From Plutella xylostella (lineage: Eukaryota; Arthropoda; Insecta; Lepidoptera; Plutellidae), in the NCBI RefSeq assembly GCF_932276165.1, contig NC_063988.1, forward strand, positions 3,286,001 to 3,350,000: a stretch of DNA of 64,000 nt. The letters are read 5' to 3'. This document shows positions 59,701 through 62,674 of the stretch, one piece after another. Each line of letters begins with the position of its first letter. Position 1 is the first letter of the stretch. The notes below the pieces were generated by a model that worked only from the letters and a program-made list of their open reading frames with translations, was not told the origin of the DNA and ran no database searches. Position numbers and translations under genes: made by a program.

Positions 59701-61946
59701 TATTATCATTATCGTTAATCGACCGTCAACTTTACTTCCTCTTTCAAATTAGCAGATGTGTCTGTGACTGATTAACATGTGCAAAGCGATTCGCTTAACG
59801 AAAGTGTGTAAATAGCATAATAACAAAATTAAATTCATGACTAAAATTTGAAGTGTATGTCATCATCATTTCATCAGCAGGCAGCTTCATTAGAATATAC
59901 ACTTTGTATCTTGTCAAACCAGCAAAACGTCCATTCATTCAAACATTGATTGTTTGTGAGTTTGACAAGGTACAAAATTGTATAGCTACTAATGAAGCTG
60001 ACAATAGTCACCAGTCCAGGACATAGCTTCTCCTAAGGAGTGCCACACTATGTGTCCTTCCTGTCTATGTGTATTATATCCAGCAGTAATTAATTGGTAC
60101 TTAAGAGTACCAATATGGGAGCTCTACCAATTCCCTATTCACTTTTCTAATTGACATGTTTAGCACAAAAAAGTGTAGTGAAGCAGCTGCCTATTAGTTT
60201 TTATGAGGAACACATCTTGACCTGAGTTGAACTTAAACAAGGAGTTGTTAATCTTCTACCCAGCCAGTGTGAAGGTCACTTTAATTAAATACCTACTTAG
60301 TTGTTCCGCGTGTTATTATTAGAATGACATAATCTTTACGCTTTTTAGAGTTTTAACAAGGCATCTTGAGGATTAGCCAGATTAAAATGCCTTATGCTTT
60401 GTGATATAAAGTTTACGATTAATTATTGTTTAGGGTTTTTTTGGTGCTTATAACACTTTTTTTGCTGTTTTACTTTATTGTATTGTGATTTTATATATTT
60501 TTTATTGCGAATTTCACAAATTCCTAAAAACAAAAGTGGATTACAATTATGATTTATATTACTGGTTATCAGTATGACAGTGCCTTATAGGACATCCTGT
60601 ATGTATTTTTTTCTTAGAAATGTGCTTGTTTAGTTTAGTACTAACCCCTATTTCACACTCAAACACGTTCATGTTTACACCCTGTGGCTAGTCATTTTGT
60701 ATGAAATCATGAAGTTGTTTGGTTGTTACAAATTCCTAATCTAGCTATGACTGTGCAGTCAATAAACACACACATCCTCATTTTTTGCATTGTAACAATA
60801 ATTTGTGCCAGGAAATAAATTTTATCAATAGTTATCTTAATGGATATTATAAAATGAATTTATTTGCCTACCTACAAGATAAACAGTTCTCCATTAATGG
60901 GTCAGCCAGATAAGCTCCAGCATATTGATAAGAGAAGTTGCCAATTTTTATTAACATACATTTTAGTTCTGAATTTAAAGTGGGCATATTTAATAAATTA
61001 CGCTGAAATTATTAATACTCATTCAATGCAAAATGTAATGTTGTGTGTAATGATCAATTGATCATAGTTTAAGTGGTACAAGACATGCAAAAAGATTGTA
61101 TTGTGTTTTGTACATACCTGAGACTTGTGAAGGACTTTTAATGCATATTCTTTGTTCACACTAAGTTTGACAACGCGGCACACTTCCCCGAATGCTCCTT
61201 TAGCTATGTGCTCTATTATTTCAAAATCTTTCTGCAGCAAGTCTGTTGAGATGGGGAACTCGGGAAGAAATATGGACTCCTTATGAGCTACTGGCCAAGC
61301 AGTTTTGCTAGCCTCCAGAGGACTCCTCAATGTAGAATCATTCCACCTAAAACAATAAATTACATTTAACCCAGAATTCAACACCAGATCAAAAGTATTC
61401 CATAAAACAAATAGACACATTTAAATTTTGTAAATACACAAACGAACACATGGATGGAACTGTGACACAAGTGTTGGTTAGGACACATTTTAATGAATTC
61501 CACTAACCTTCGCCTAGAAATCCGCGACCAAGGCCGCGCCGCGCTGCTCGTCGACTGGGCGCTGGCGACGCTGGCCAGGGAGCGCCCGCTGAGGTTACCC
61601 ACGAACTGGGACAAACTGAACTGCACACCAAAATAACATGCTAAGCGATTTGCGAAACAAAGGGATCCAACTGTCAAACTACAATGATGAACAACGCTAC
61701 ATCCCACCCCTGTACCAATGAGACAAGGGGAGCTCACACAATGATTAGCGTAAAATAGATCTCCGGATATGAAGATAATGAAAGAACTTGCGTAGCGTTA
61801 CGTATCTTCACCTGAGAATGACATTAGCAACTTTTCGTGCTATGCTCCGTACCTACCTGACTTGTGTACGCTTGTCCTTCGCGATCTGAGTGCGCAGTTT
61901 TCTTGGCGTCCCTATGCTCACTGCCCTTGTTATGAGAATTTCCCAT
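9750..61946 (-). CDS. S6KL: S6-kinase-like / RSKR (SgK494) protein kinase, complete, 10 exons over 52 kb
   Basis: AGC-type serine/threonine kinase related to ribosomal S6 kinases; the fly homologue S6KL acts at the neuromuscular synapse. Exons: 61857-61946, 61508-61620, 61118-61346, 58987-59110, 56196-56303, 54927-55085, 42634-42722, 10759-10847, 9986-10184, 9750-9860. All junctions are GT-AG and phases agree: 1311 nt, 436 aa. N terminus MGNSHNK suggests possible N-myristoylation (position 6 is Asn, not the ideal Ser/Thr). Kinase landmarks: glycine loop AKGAFGEV 116-123, Lys138, Glu157, HRDIKPEN 231-238, DFG 251-253, TLCGTLKYMAPE ending at 277, ADWWSLGV. These match human RSKR as remembered (APEVLSG.PY.HAADWWSLGVL). 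The C-lobe has an acidic low-complexity segment (about 305-345) and the tail ends in DQPCVF. Introns 6 (12.2 kb) and 7 (31.8 kb) contain other genes. Confidence 0.92.
9986..10184 (-). CDS. S6KL: S6KL exon 9: end of kinase domain
   Basis: SLSKGARALLMRLCDRDPRQ followed by RMRSLRQLQQSAFYMG, equivalent to the LLHELLCQNPLHRLR region of human RSKR; the Arg of subdomain XI is present. Confidence 0.9.
10343..10490 (+). mobile_element. 3' half of the 5S-derived SINE
   Basis: CTCAGCATAAGCTTGCTTTG, GTTGGGGTCC and the end CCCCAGCAGTGGGGAC match the minus-strand reading of the SINE at 31038-31439 from its middle to its 3' end. The 5S-like head is missing, as expected for 5'-truncated retroposition. Confidence 0.6.
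10759..10847 (-). CDS. S6KL: S6KL exon 8: low-complexity C-lobe insert
   Basis: YPSPAVAASSADQAEATDGE then IDADTGQSNG: acidic and Ser/Ala-rich. It replaces the helix F-G segment of human RSKR and sits 31.8 kb from exon 7. Phases on both sides fit. Confidence 0.8.
10848..12249. other. S6KL intron 7, first part
   Basis: Non-coding, unusually rich in TAGGTA/TACCTA words. Around 11555-11660 there is a degraded repeat (GTCGCAAAAGTGTTACAGCA and the following AAAGGGGTAACGGAGGAGTT) that recurs near 32215 and 47700. No gene seen. Confidence 0.45.
12251..12380. mobile_element. MITE with GGGCC terminal repeats
   Basis: GGGCCGATTTTTTATCTGTG at the left and its near-complement ACGGATAAAAAAACTGGCCC at the right. 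Flanks are GTA and TTA, close to a 3-bp TTA-type target duplication. The layout resembles the element at 27373-27502. Confidence 0.6.
12403..13687 (-). mobile_element. full-length mariner transposon, 1285 bp
   Basis: Perfect 30-bp terminal inverted repeats starting TTAGGTCCTTACATATGAAA, flanked on both sides by TA, the mariner target duplication. It encloses one intact transposase frame. Perfect repeats and an open frame point to recent insertion. It lies in S6KL intron 7. Confidence 0.95.
12483..13499 (-). CDS. mariner transposase, intact (D,D34D)
   Basis: Cut-and-paste transposase that excises the element and inserts it at TA. The preferred start MENLKYRV gives 338 aa, close to the family's 345; an in-frame upstream ATG would add 16 residues. 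The N-terminal helix-turn-helix region (RINDVYGDG onward) is followed by the linker motif WVPHEL. Catalytic aspartates are in ITCDEKW, LQDNAKPH and SPDLAPTD, with 34 residues between the second and third. The usual PTDYHFF-type motif reads PTDNHFF here, which may or may not matter. No stop or frameshift is seen. Confidence 0.95.
   Translation of the reverse strand: MENLKYRVIYEYEFHRGTSAAETARRINDVYGDGVAKENTVRFWFQRFRSGNFDLQNKPRGRPETKVDNEELAIVEADPSQTTSELAAGSGVSDKTILIHLKQIGKVKKLERWVPHELSEANRQTRVDCCVTLLNRHNSEGILNRIITCDEKWILYDNRKRSSQWLNPSEPAKSCPKRKLTKKKLLVSVWWTSAGVVHYSFLKSGQTITADIYCQQLQTMMEKLAAKQPRLVNRSRPLLLQDNAKPHTAQQTATKLEELQLECLRHPPYSPDLAPTDNHFFRNLDNYLQGKKFNSDGAVQTASKDFIDSRPNGFFSKGINELPMRWQKCIHSNGTYFD
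13688..15244. other. S6KL intron 7, between mariner and hAT-like MITE
   Basis: Non-coding. Around 14100-14160 a diverged copy of the GGGGTCAGGTT repeat can be seen. At 14413-14450 lies a minus-strand SINE 3' end (matching CAAGGCGTGAGTGCGTG of the tRNA-SINE). Otherwise AT-rich, with many TAGGTA words. Confidence 0.45.
15245..15398. mobile_element. hAT-type MITE, 154 bp, with AT microsatellite core
   Basis: Perfect 41-bp terminal inverted repeats starting TTATACTTCACGTAAAAATA, flanked on both sides by the identical 8-bp target duplication TAGGTATA (15237-15244 and 15399-15406), typical of hAT elements. The repeats themselves contain the palindrome CGATACGTATCG. The centre is an (AT)n run at about 15285-15326. 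Confidence 0.85.
15407..16639. other. S6KL intron 7 with a GC-rich block
   Basis: Mostly AT-rich. The block 16090-16225 is strikingly rich in C, G and CpG, including a run of CCGCC units, unlike anything within several kilobases. It could be a first exon or promoter of an unrecognised transcript. A 65-residue frame crosses it on each strand, but neither looks like a known protein. Confidence 0.4.
16640..17885 (+). pseudogene. RTE-type LINE fragment: reverse transcriptase, frameshifted
   Basis: Reverse transcriptase of a non-LTR retrotransposon, truncated at both ends: the endonuclease domain and the C-terminal part are missing. The first frame (16651-17154) ends NNKAPGEDGITTE; the second (about 17150-17880) holds NYRPISLLSHVYKLFSR, LAFVDYEIAFDSIE, GVRQGDVISPKLF and the active-site LRFADDIVIM. 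The break is caused by 8 extra bases (GTACAGAG next to ACAGAG) at about 17139. It resembles the C-terminal copy at 27709-28565. Confidence 0.9.
17886..20549. other. S6KL intron 7, no gene seen
   Basis: AT-rich non-coding sequence. No frame with family resemblance and no clear inverted repeat was noticed. A CpG-rich patch of about 60 bp lies near 20335-20385. Confidence 0.4.
20550..20627 (+). repeat. SINE 3'-end fragment
   Basis: GTGGACTAGGCCTAAAACCC and CCCCAGCAGTGGGGACGTGA match the 3' end of the 5S-derived SINE at 31038-31439 and the fragment at 10343-10490. Confidence 0.6.
20628..22484. other. S6KL intron 7 around the 86-bp MITE
   Basis: Non-coding and AT-rich with many TAGGTA words. Apart from the MITE at 21405-21490 nothing specific was recognised. 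Confidence 0.4.
21405..21490. mobile_element. 86-bp palindromic MITE
   Basis: TACAGTAAGGGGCAGAGAAA with CCTGACCCC at the left pairs with GGGTCAGGTTTCTCTGCACC and TGACCGTA at the right. The outermost TA on both sides fits a TA target. A partial copy is at 5456-5522. Confidence 0.7.
22485..23165. repeat. tandem pair of a long repeat, period 428 bp
   Basis: TGTTCACGCCGACGCCTCCT and the following TTATTACGAGCGTCGGGCTC begin both units (22485 and 22913). Both units end with CTTCATCGTCTTAATCATCA and CCTCGTCTTCGAGTCTTCGC. The second unit (22913-23165) lacks about 170 bp present in the first. Family not identified; it looks like part of a dispersed element. Confidence 0.75.
23166..24147. other. S6KL intron 7, no gene seen
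   Basis: AT-rich non-coding sequence. The longest frame, about 130 codons near 23788-24183, runs into the poly-T tail and shows no family resemblance. Confidence 0.4.
24148..24352 (-). mobile_element. LINE 3' end with poly-A tail
   Basis: On the minus strand the sequence encodes GRRRGRPRRRWRDDL then WAESAQDR and QQWETK, like the C terminus of RTE-type LINEs, and ends in about 29 A residues (plus-strand T run 24148-24177). AATTAGG flanks both sides, a likely target duplication. It is strongly 5'-truncated. Confidence 0.75.
24353..25946. other. S6KL intron 7, no gene seen
   Basis: AT-rich. A weakly structured repeat with GTTTTGTCACGTTTTGTTGT near 24935 resembles part of the MITE at 3060-3255. 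Otherwise nothing specific. Confidence 0.4.
25955..26941. mobile_element. non-autonomous hAT-like element, 987 bp
   Basis: Ends TAGGGTTTCG and CGAAACCCTA, flanked by an exact 8-bp duplication GTCTATTC (25947-25954 and 26942-26949). Both ends carry several TTCCCGGGAATTCCCGGGAA palindromes as subterminal repeats. The interior is AT-rich with no transposase frame, so it must depend on an enzyme made elsewhere. Confidence 0.85.
26950..27369. other. S6KL intron 7, no gene seen
   Basis: Short non-coding gap between two DNA elements; nothing recognised. Confidence 0.4.
27373..27502. mobile_element. MITE with TTA target duplication, 130 bp
   Basis: GGGCTGATTTTTCAAAAGTC then AGATAAGTG at the left pairs with CACTTATCTGACCATTGAAA then AATCAGCCC at the right. 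TTA is present on both sides (27370-27372 and 27503-27505), as in PIF/Harbinger-type elements. One end of the same family lies at 2822-2857. Confidence 0.8.
27570..27694. repeat. two tandem units of 64 bp
   Basis: AAGTAATCGCG...ATTGCCATGATTATCG occurs twice in direct succession (start points 27570 and 27634) with a few differences. The second unit runs directly into the CT repeat of the adjoining LINE. Confidence 0.75.
27695..28565 (-). pseudogene. RTE-type LINE fragment: C-terminal reverse transcriptase, open to its stop
   Basis: 5'-truncated copy. It begins in ALEDVFK, equivalent to the NALEDVF segment of the copy at 16640-17885, and continues with LRFADDIVIMAETLEELGEM, GLKMNMDKTKVM, YLGQVI, RVAQRAMERAMLGVSLRDR and WAGHVARR, ending in QQWTTEG and stop at 27709. 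About 285 codons are open without interruption, so it is young. The 3' tail is a (GA)n run (27695-27708) rather than poly-A, as in RTE elements. Confidence 0.92.
28885..29274. mobile_element. CCACA-rich repeat, probable MITE
   Basis: Dense ACCACA/GACCAC words, for example TACCACAACCAGACCACAGC at the left and GACGTGGTGTGGTT at the right, which form imperfect inverted ends. It is bounded on the right by the element at 29275. No protein resemblance in any frame. Confidence 0.5.
29275..29486. mobile_element. GGCCTGGG-family MITE, copy 1, 212 bp
   Basis: About 70 bp of terminal inverted repeat (AGGCCTGGGTCTCCTATTTA then CGCCGCAGG...), nearly a full palindrome. A second copy lies at 55127-55336. 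The flanks here are TGA and TTA, so the target duplication is imperfect. Confidence 0.85.
29526..29739 (-). mobile_element. short non-autonomous Helitron
   Basis: On the minus strand it starts TCCTAACTAATATTATAAAT and ends GGGAACAGCTAG, lying exactly between A and T, with no target duplication, as expected for Helitrons. It has an internal GACA microsatellite. The body is shared with the element at 30631-31722. Confidence 0.75.
29740..30630. other. S6KL intron 7 between two inverted Helitrons
   Basis: AT-rich. The frame at 30002-30322 (106 codons) shows no family resemblance. Nothing else seen. Confidence 0.4.
30721..31634. mobile_element. MITE with TGTTACTG terminal repeats, itself interrupted
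   Basis: TGTTACTGTAAAAGCCCGAA then CAACGGTAAATCCTA at the left is exactly complemented at the right (31593-31630). TATA flanks both sides. Internal GGTAAAT/ATTTACC words are repeated many times. It is split by a SINE at 31038-31439. Confidence 0.85.
31038..31439 (-). mobile_element. 5S rRNA-derived SINE, full length, 402 bp
   Basis: On the minus strand the head contains GGTTTAGCAACAACC...CATTGGATGGGTGACC, matching the internal promoter part of 5S rRNA (box C GGATGGGTGACC at 31335-31346). The body ends in CCCCAGCAGTGGGGACGTAA and a TGATGATGATG tail. Exact 12-bp target duplications GTTATAAGTTAT flank it (31026-31037 and 31440-31451). Partial copies lie at 6337, 10343 and 20550. Confidence 0.85.
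31723..40640. other. S6KL intron 7, long stretch without recognised genes
   Basis: About 9 kb with fewer obvious mobile elements than the preceding 20 kb and almost no TAGGTA words after 34 kb. Contains a SINE fragment near 32380-32500 (GGTTCGATCCTCGG), a candidate promoter near 33197, a GC-rich patch at 33640-33720, and an isolated tRNA A-box-like CTAGTGGTTAGCGCCCC near 39492. The part 36.4-40.3 kb has several GC-richer islands and TATAAATA words (39988, 40266) and might be regulatory DNA of the nested gene. No coding exon supported. Confidence 0.4.
33197..33229 (+). promoter_or_regulatory. candidate TATA promoter
   Basis: TATATAAG at 33197-33204 in a GC-richer context, with a weak initiator CATCAAT about 30 bp downstream. 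A GT donor-like site (AAATCAG then GTAATTAG) lies at 33365. It could provide a first, untranslated exon for the plus-strand gene whose coding exon starts at 40753; this is a guess. Confidence 0.3.
40753..42109 (+). CDS. secreted Ala/Lys/Pro/Glu-rich low-complexity protein
   Basis: 451 codons from ATG 40754. A splice acceptor (CATTCCATTTCAG) ends at 40752, so an untranslated upstream exon exists somewhere. The signal peptide MKLLLLCMALAAVALA is clear, with likely cleavage before KPVAE. The mature protein has almost no hydrophobic core: it is built from irregular KPEEK, KAEE, APAA and KPAE units with both charges in excess. The only less repetitive patch is IDDSLRVVRDTVDD (about residues 193-206). 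The C terminus is Ser/Glu-rich (SSEESEED), fitting casein-kinase-type phosphorylation. No cysteine in the mature part and no known domain. Codon use and clean frame support a real gene. Function unknown; an extended structural or matrix protein is one possibility. It is nested antisense in S6KL intron 7. Confidence 0.85.
42311..42316 (+). promoter_or_regulatory. polyadenylation signal of the nested secreted-protein gene
   Basis: AATAAA about 200 bp past the stop codon; another AATAAA lies near 42388. Both are upstream of S6KL exon 7 on the other strand. Confidence 0.55.
42634..42722 (-). CDS. S6KL: S6KL exon 7: APE motif and helix F
   Basis: Completes APE, then VLSGEPYGHAADWWSLGVLA and CRMLTNE. 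It lies only 525 bp from the stop codon of the plus-strand gene nested in the next intron. Confidence 0.95.
42723..45185. other. S6KL intron 6, left part
   Basis: Non-coding, AT-rich. Apart from the MITE at 43289-43453 nothing specific was recognised. The imperfect pair GAAAGGAACT (42783) and AGTTCCTTTC (42863) might be an old inverted repeat. Confidence 0.4.
43289..43453. mobile_element. GTCCGACA-family MITE, complete, 165 bp
   Basis: GTCCGACAACGATAACTTTG at the left and CAAAGTTAACGATGTCGGAC at the right, inverted with three mismatches in 20. A truncated copy lies at 814-1025 beside Scfd2. Confidence 0.75.
45186..46243. mobile_element. candidate 1.06-kb element with ~48-bp GC-rich inverted ends
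   Basis: The left arm CTTCGTCAAGTCGCGCGCCT then TAGAGTCGCGCGCCACGCGA (45186-45234) is nearly exactly complemented at 46196-46243. The interior is AT-rich and non-coding. The arms end next to A-rich runs on both sides. No target duplication could be fixed. Confidence 0.6.
46265..46485 (+). repeat. dispersed repeat 3' part with GACA/GACGGACA run
   Basis: GGGGTACTCCCCATCTATGC, TTCTGAGAAAAAGG and CAGTCAGTCAGACAGACGGA precede a tail that resembles the 3' part of the longer repeat at 53800-54603. Probably an old fragment of a common lepidopteran element. Confidence 0.5.
46486..47130. other. S6KL intron 6, no gene seen
   Basis: Very AT-rich. It may be the interior of an unrecognised element, but no boundaries were found. 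Confidence 0.35.
47131..47275. mobile_element. 145-bp MITE
   Basis: ACAAGTCCCAATGTTAATGG then AAAGTATCGTAGGCGGGGA at the left; the right end is its complement with a few changes, ending CATTGGGACTTGT. Confidence 0.8.
47276..48149. other. S6KL intron 6, repeat remnants
   Basis: Around 47690-47772 there is a remnant (CAGAATGACTCCTTGAGTCA and CCCTTTTGCGACAC) of the family also seen near 11555 and 32215. Otherwise non-coding. Confidence 0.4.
48150..50653 (-). other. possible long 3' UTR of Atg101
   Basis: 2.5 kb of AT-rich sequence without recognisable mobile elements or reading frames, directly downstream of Atg101. AATAAA (minus strand) occurs at about 48178. The lack of repeats contrasts with both neighbours. 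This is inference; a shorter 3' UTR is equally possible. Confidence 0.3.
50654..51298 (-). CDS. Atg101: autophagy-related protein 101
   Basis: HORMA-domain subunit of the ULK/Atg1 kinase complex; it stabilises Atg13 and is needed to start autophagosome formation. 214 aa in one uninterrupted exon (human 218). It matches human ATG101 over its full length as remembered: VDCDFIDFTYV, SISLEFFQKRRARWPF, ECVPWEVWTV, IINRHEYVPKMP, IQPYLFK and the C terminus IRDTLAL. The exposed WF-finger residues are Trp109 and Phe111. The segment after WEVWTV is shortened compared with vertebrates. An acceptor-like CCTTTCCAG at about 51343 suggests an intron in the 5' UTR. The gene lies inside S6KL intron 6 on the same strand, so it needs its own promoter and must not disturb S6KL splicing. 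Confidence 0.96.
   Translation of the reverse strand: MNARSITFELAMEGRQVDEVVASIFHTVLFHRSCGKFTYNSEESYSIRTVSYVDVDCDFIDFTYVCCASDALGREVRREISDFSELLRAADAAAGSISLEFFQKRRARWPFQPECVPWEVWTVCCELADHRADDPKHESVVEMLQDKIVFITEIINRHEYVPKMPSRSDVDLIFDTSYGDIQPYLFKVHYSLAGAPSSSVGNTVRKLIRDTLAL
51309..51317 (-). promoter_or_regulatory. two-codon upstream reading frame before Atg101
   Basis: ATG GAC TGA in the leader, 10 bases before the Atg101 ATG. Its context, GCGACCATGG, has A at -3 and G at +4, stronger than that of the main start (GGCGCCATGA). If this sequence is in the mRNA, ribosomes would meet it first and must leak past or reinitiate. Confidence 0.5.
51345..53294. other. S6KL intron 6, upstream of Atg101
   Basis: Contains the Atg101 promoter, not identifiable by eye, then AT-rich non-coding DNA. 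Around 52400-52600 a remnant of the ACAGGGTGT-type repeat can be seen. No gene. Confidence 0.4.
53295..53505. mobile_element. CGGTGGCC MITE, copy 1, 211 bp
   Basis: Terminal repeats CGGTGGCCTGCGCCTAAAAG then TATACAGGCGG, complementary at the right, with TA on both flanks. The loop matches that of copy 2 in inverted orientation. Confidence 0.85.
53800..54603. mobile_element. dispersed repeat carrying a nested MITE
   Basis: Left end GGCCAAGTGCGAGTCGGGCT and AAAGGGTTCCGTAGC; right end GACGGACAGACGGACA run, then AAGGGTTCCG, TACGGAACCCTAAAAAA. This is the layout of a repeat common across moth genomes. Copy 2 of the CGGTGGCC MITE is inserted in it. Confidence 0.65.
54146..54356. mobile_element. 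CGGTGGCC MITE, copy 2, 211 bp, inverted
   Basis: Same length, ends and TA flanks as 53295-53505 but reversed: its loop (CCCTGATGATGAAGGGACCA then GCTACAT...) is the complement of the loop in copy 1. The two copies are 640 bp apart. Confidence 0.85.
54927..55085 (-). CDS. S6KL: S6KL exon 6: catalytic and activation loops
   Basis: FLHNSGVIHRDIKPENILLD, LADFGLAK and TNTLCGTLKYM. All catalytic residues are present, so an active kinase is expected. Donor ATGG then GTGAGT, phase 1. Confidence 0.95.
55127..55336. mobile_element. GGCCTGGG-family MITE, copy 2
   Basis: AGGCCTGGGTCTCCTATTT at the left and AAATAGGAGACCCAGGCCT at the right. TTA flanks both sides of the GGCCTGGG...CCCAGGCC core, as in PIF/Harbinger-type insertion. 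It lies in S6KL intron 5, only 42 bp from the start of exon 6. Confidence 0.8.
55337..56195. other. S6KL intron 5, no gene seen
   Basis: AT-rich intron sequence; no element or frame recognised. Confidence 0.4.
56196..56303 (-). CDS. S6KL: S6KL exon 5: hinge and helix D/E
   Basis: SEYIPGGELLALLDKYGKLP followed by EELVKLFVAEIAVAI: hinge and start of the C-lobe. Donor then GTGAGC, phase 1. Confidence 0.92.
56304..58756. other. S6KL intron 4, left part
   Basis: AT-rich. Apart from the element at 57591-57823, nothing specific. The frames near 56750 and 57455 show no family resemblance. Confidence 0.4.
57591..57823. mobile_element. TACAGGGTGTT MITE
   Basis: TACAGGGTGTTG at the left and TTAACACCCTGTA at the right. 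TA can be read as target duplication on both sides. Remnants of related ends occur near 52405 and 59170. Confidence 0.6.
58757..58960 (+). mobile_element. tRNA-derived SINE, 5'-truncated
   Basis: AGTGACCCTGACTGCTATAC, the B box GGTTCGATTCCCGG and CTCGGGTCTTGGGTG match the family at 2544-2803, but the 3' body differs (CGATACCCATACTAAAGGCT and GGGGTCGCATGGCTGTGTGT). It ends 26 bp before S6KL exon 4. Confidence 0.65.
58987..59110 (-). CDS. S6KL: S6KL exon 4: helix C
   Basis: NAVRQVKQESHIQQV carries the helix-C glutamate (Glu157), followed by RWQTKKRLYI, equivalent to SWQGKRHLFI in human RSKR. Donor then GTGAGT, phase 1. Confidence 0.9.
59111..61117. other. S6KL intron 3
   Basis: AT-rich intron. 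Contains the MITE at 59882-60000 and, near 59170, a remnant of the GGGTGTTGACAAAGGGTGT repeat. No gene. Confidence 0.4.
59882..60000. mobile_element. 119-bp MITE
   Basis: CAGCTTCATTAGAATATACA then CTTTGTATCTTGTCAAAC at the left, and an imperfect complement GAGTTTGACAAGGTACAAAA then TTGTATAGCTACTAATGAAG at the right. Confidence 0.7.
61118..61346 (-). CDS. S6KL: S6KL exon 3: glycine loop and catalytic lysine
   Basis: Holds IFLPEFPI, shared with human RSKR just before the kinase fold, then the loop IAKGAFGEV and YALKVLHK with Lys138. Donor CAG then GTATGT, phase 0. Confidence 0.93.
61508..61620 (-). CDS. S6KL: S6KL exon 2 (residues 31-68)
   Basis: Ser/Arg-rich linker (FSLSQFVGNLSGRSLASVAS onward) before the kinase domain. 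Acceptor TGTGCAG, donor CGAAG then GTTAGT, phase 2. Confidence 0.85.
61857..61946 (-). CDS. S6KL: S6KL exon 1 (residues 1-30)
   Basis: Starts at ATG with MGNSHNKGSEHRDAKK. Gly2 makes a membrane-anchoring lipid possible. Ends AGTCAG followed by GTAGGT, phase 0. Confidence 0.85.
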
Positions 61947-62641
61947 GAAATTGTCTCACATTTTGCTAATTACAACCAAAATAATAATATTTTCCTTTTC
62001 ACAACACAGCTGTAATTTATGACAAATTGAATTTTGGTCAAAGACAAACTAGAAGCATCGAAAAAAATATTGTCATTTTTTAAAAATGTTGCCATAAATA
62101 AAAACTATCACAGAGTATCCATTGACATTATGAATTTCGTTCATAATCATTTCCGTTTTATAACTTTTGCTACTCACCGCTAGATGGCATTAAATAGAGA
62201 TTTTCAATCAAAATAATACTTATGATCAAACAAAATCTCAACATTATTTATTTAATTATCTACTTGGGAACCTTGCCAAACGACGGCGGTGACCTAGAAA
62301 ATATTTTTTACCTATTAAGGTAGGTAGTGCCCTATGGCCTACTTATTTAATTTATTAAACTATATAGTAGGTAGTTTAGTATAAGTAGATGGTACCTTCC
62401 AATACTTATGTATGTTAAGTAAATAAAGTTTATTATCTACTTACCATACAGATTGTTTACGTTCCTGATTAGGTACAAAAATAAACTATTATTTTTTTGC
62501 CCTACTATTATATACTATTGTTGTAATAAGTTGGTATTATACCTACCTACTAACGTTTTTTCAGCATAGCCACGGTGTATATTATAATGATTTTCATGAA
62601 GGGAAATGATAGACAACATACCTAAGCAGGGATATAATATA
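61947..62641. other. intergenic region upstream of S6KL
   Basis: Separates the 5' end of S6KL from the 3' end of the ionotropic receptor gene. Must hold the S6KL promoter and leader. No TATA box, element or frame recognised. Confidence 0.45.
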
Positions 62642-62647
62642 TTTATT
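62642..62647 (-). promoter_or_regulatory. polyadenylation signal of the ionotropic receptor gene
   Basis: AATAAA on the minus strand, 28 bp past the stop codon: a very short 3' UTR. Confidence 0.5.
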
Positions 62648-62674
62648 ATTTAGGTATGTACAGAAACATAGGTT

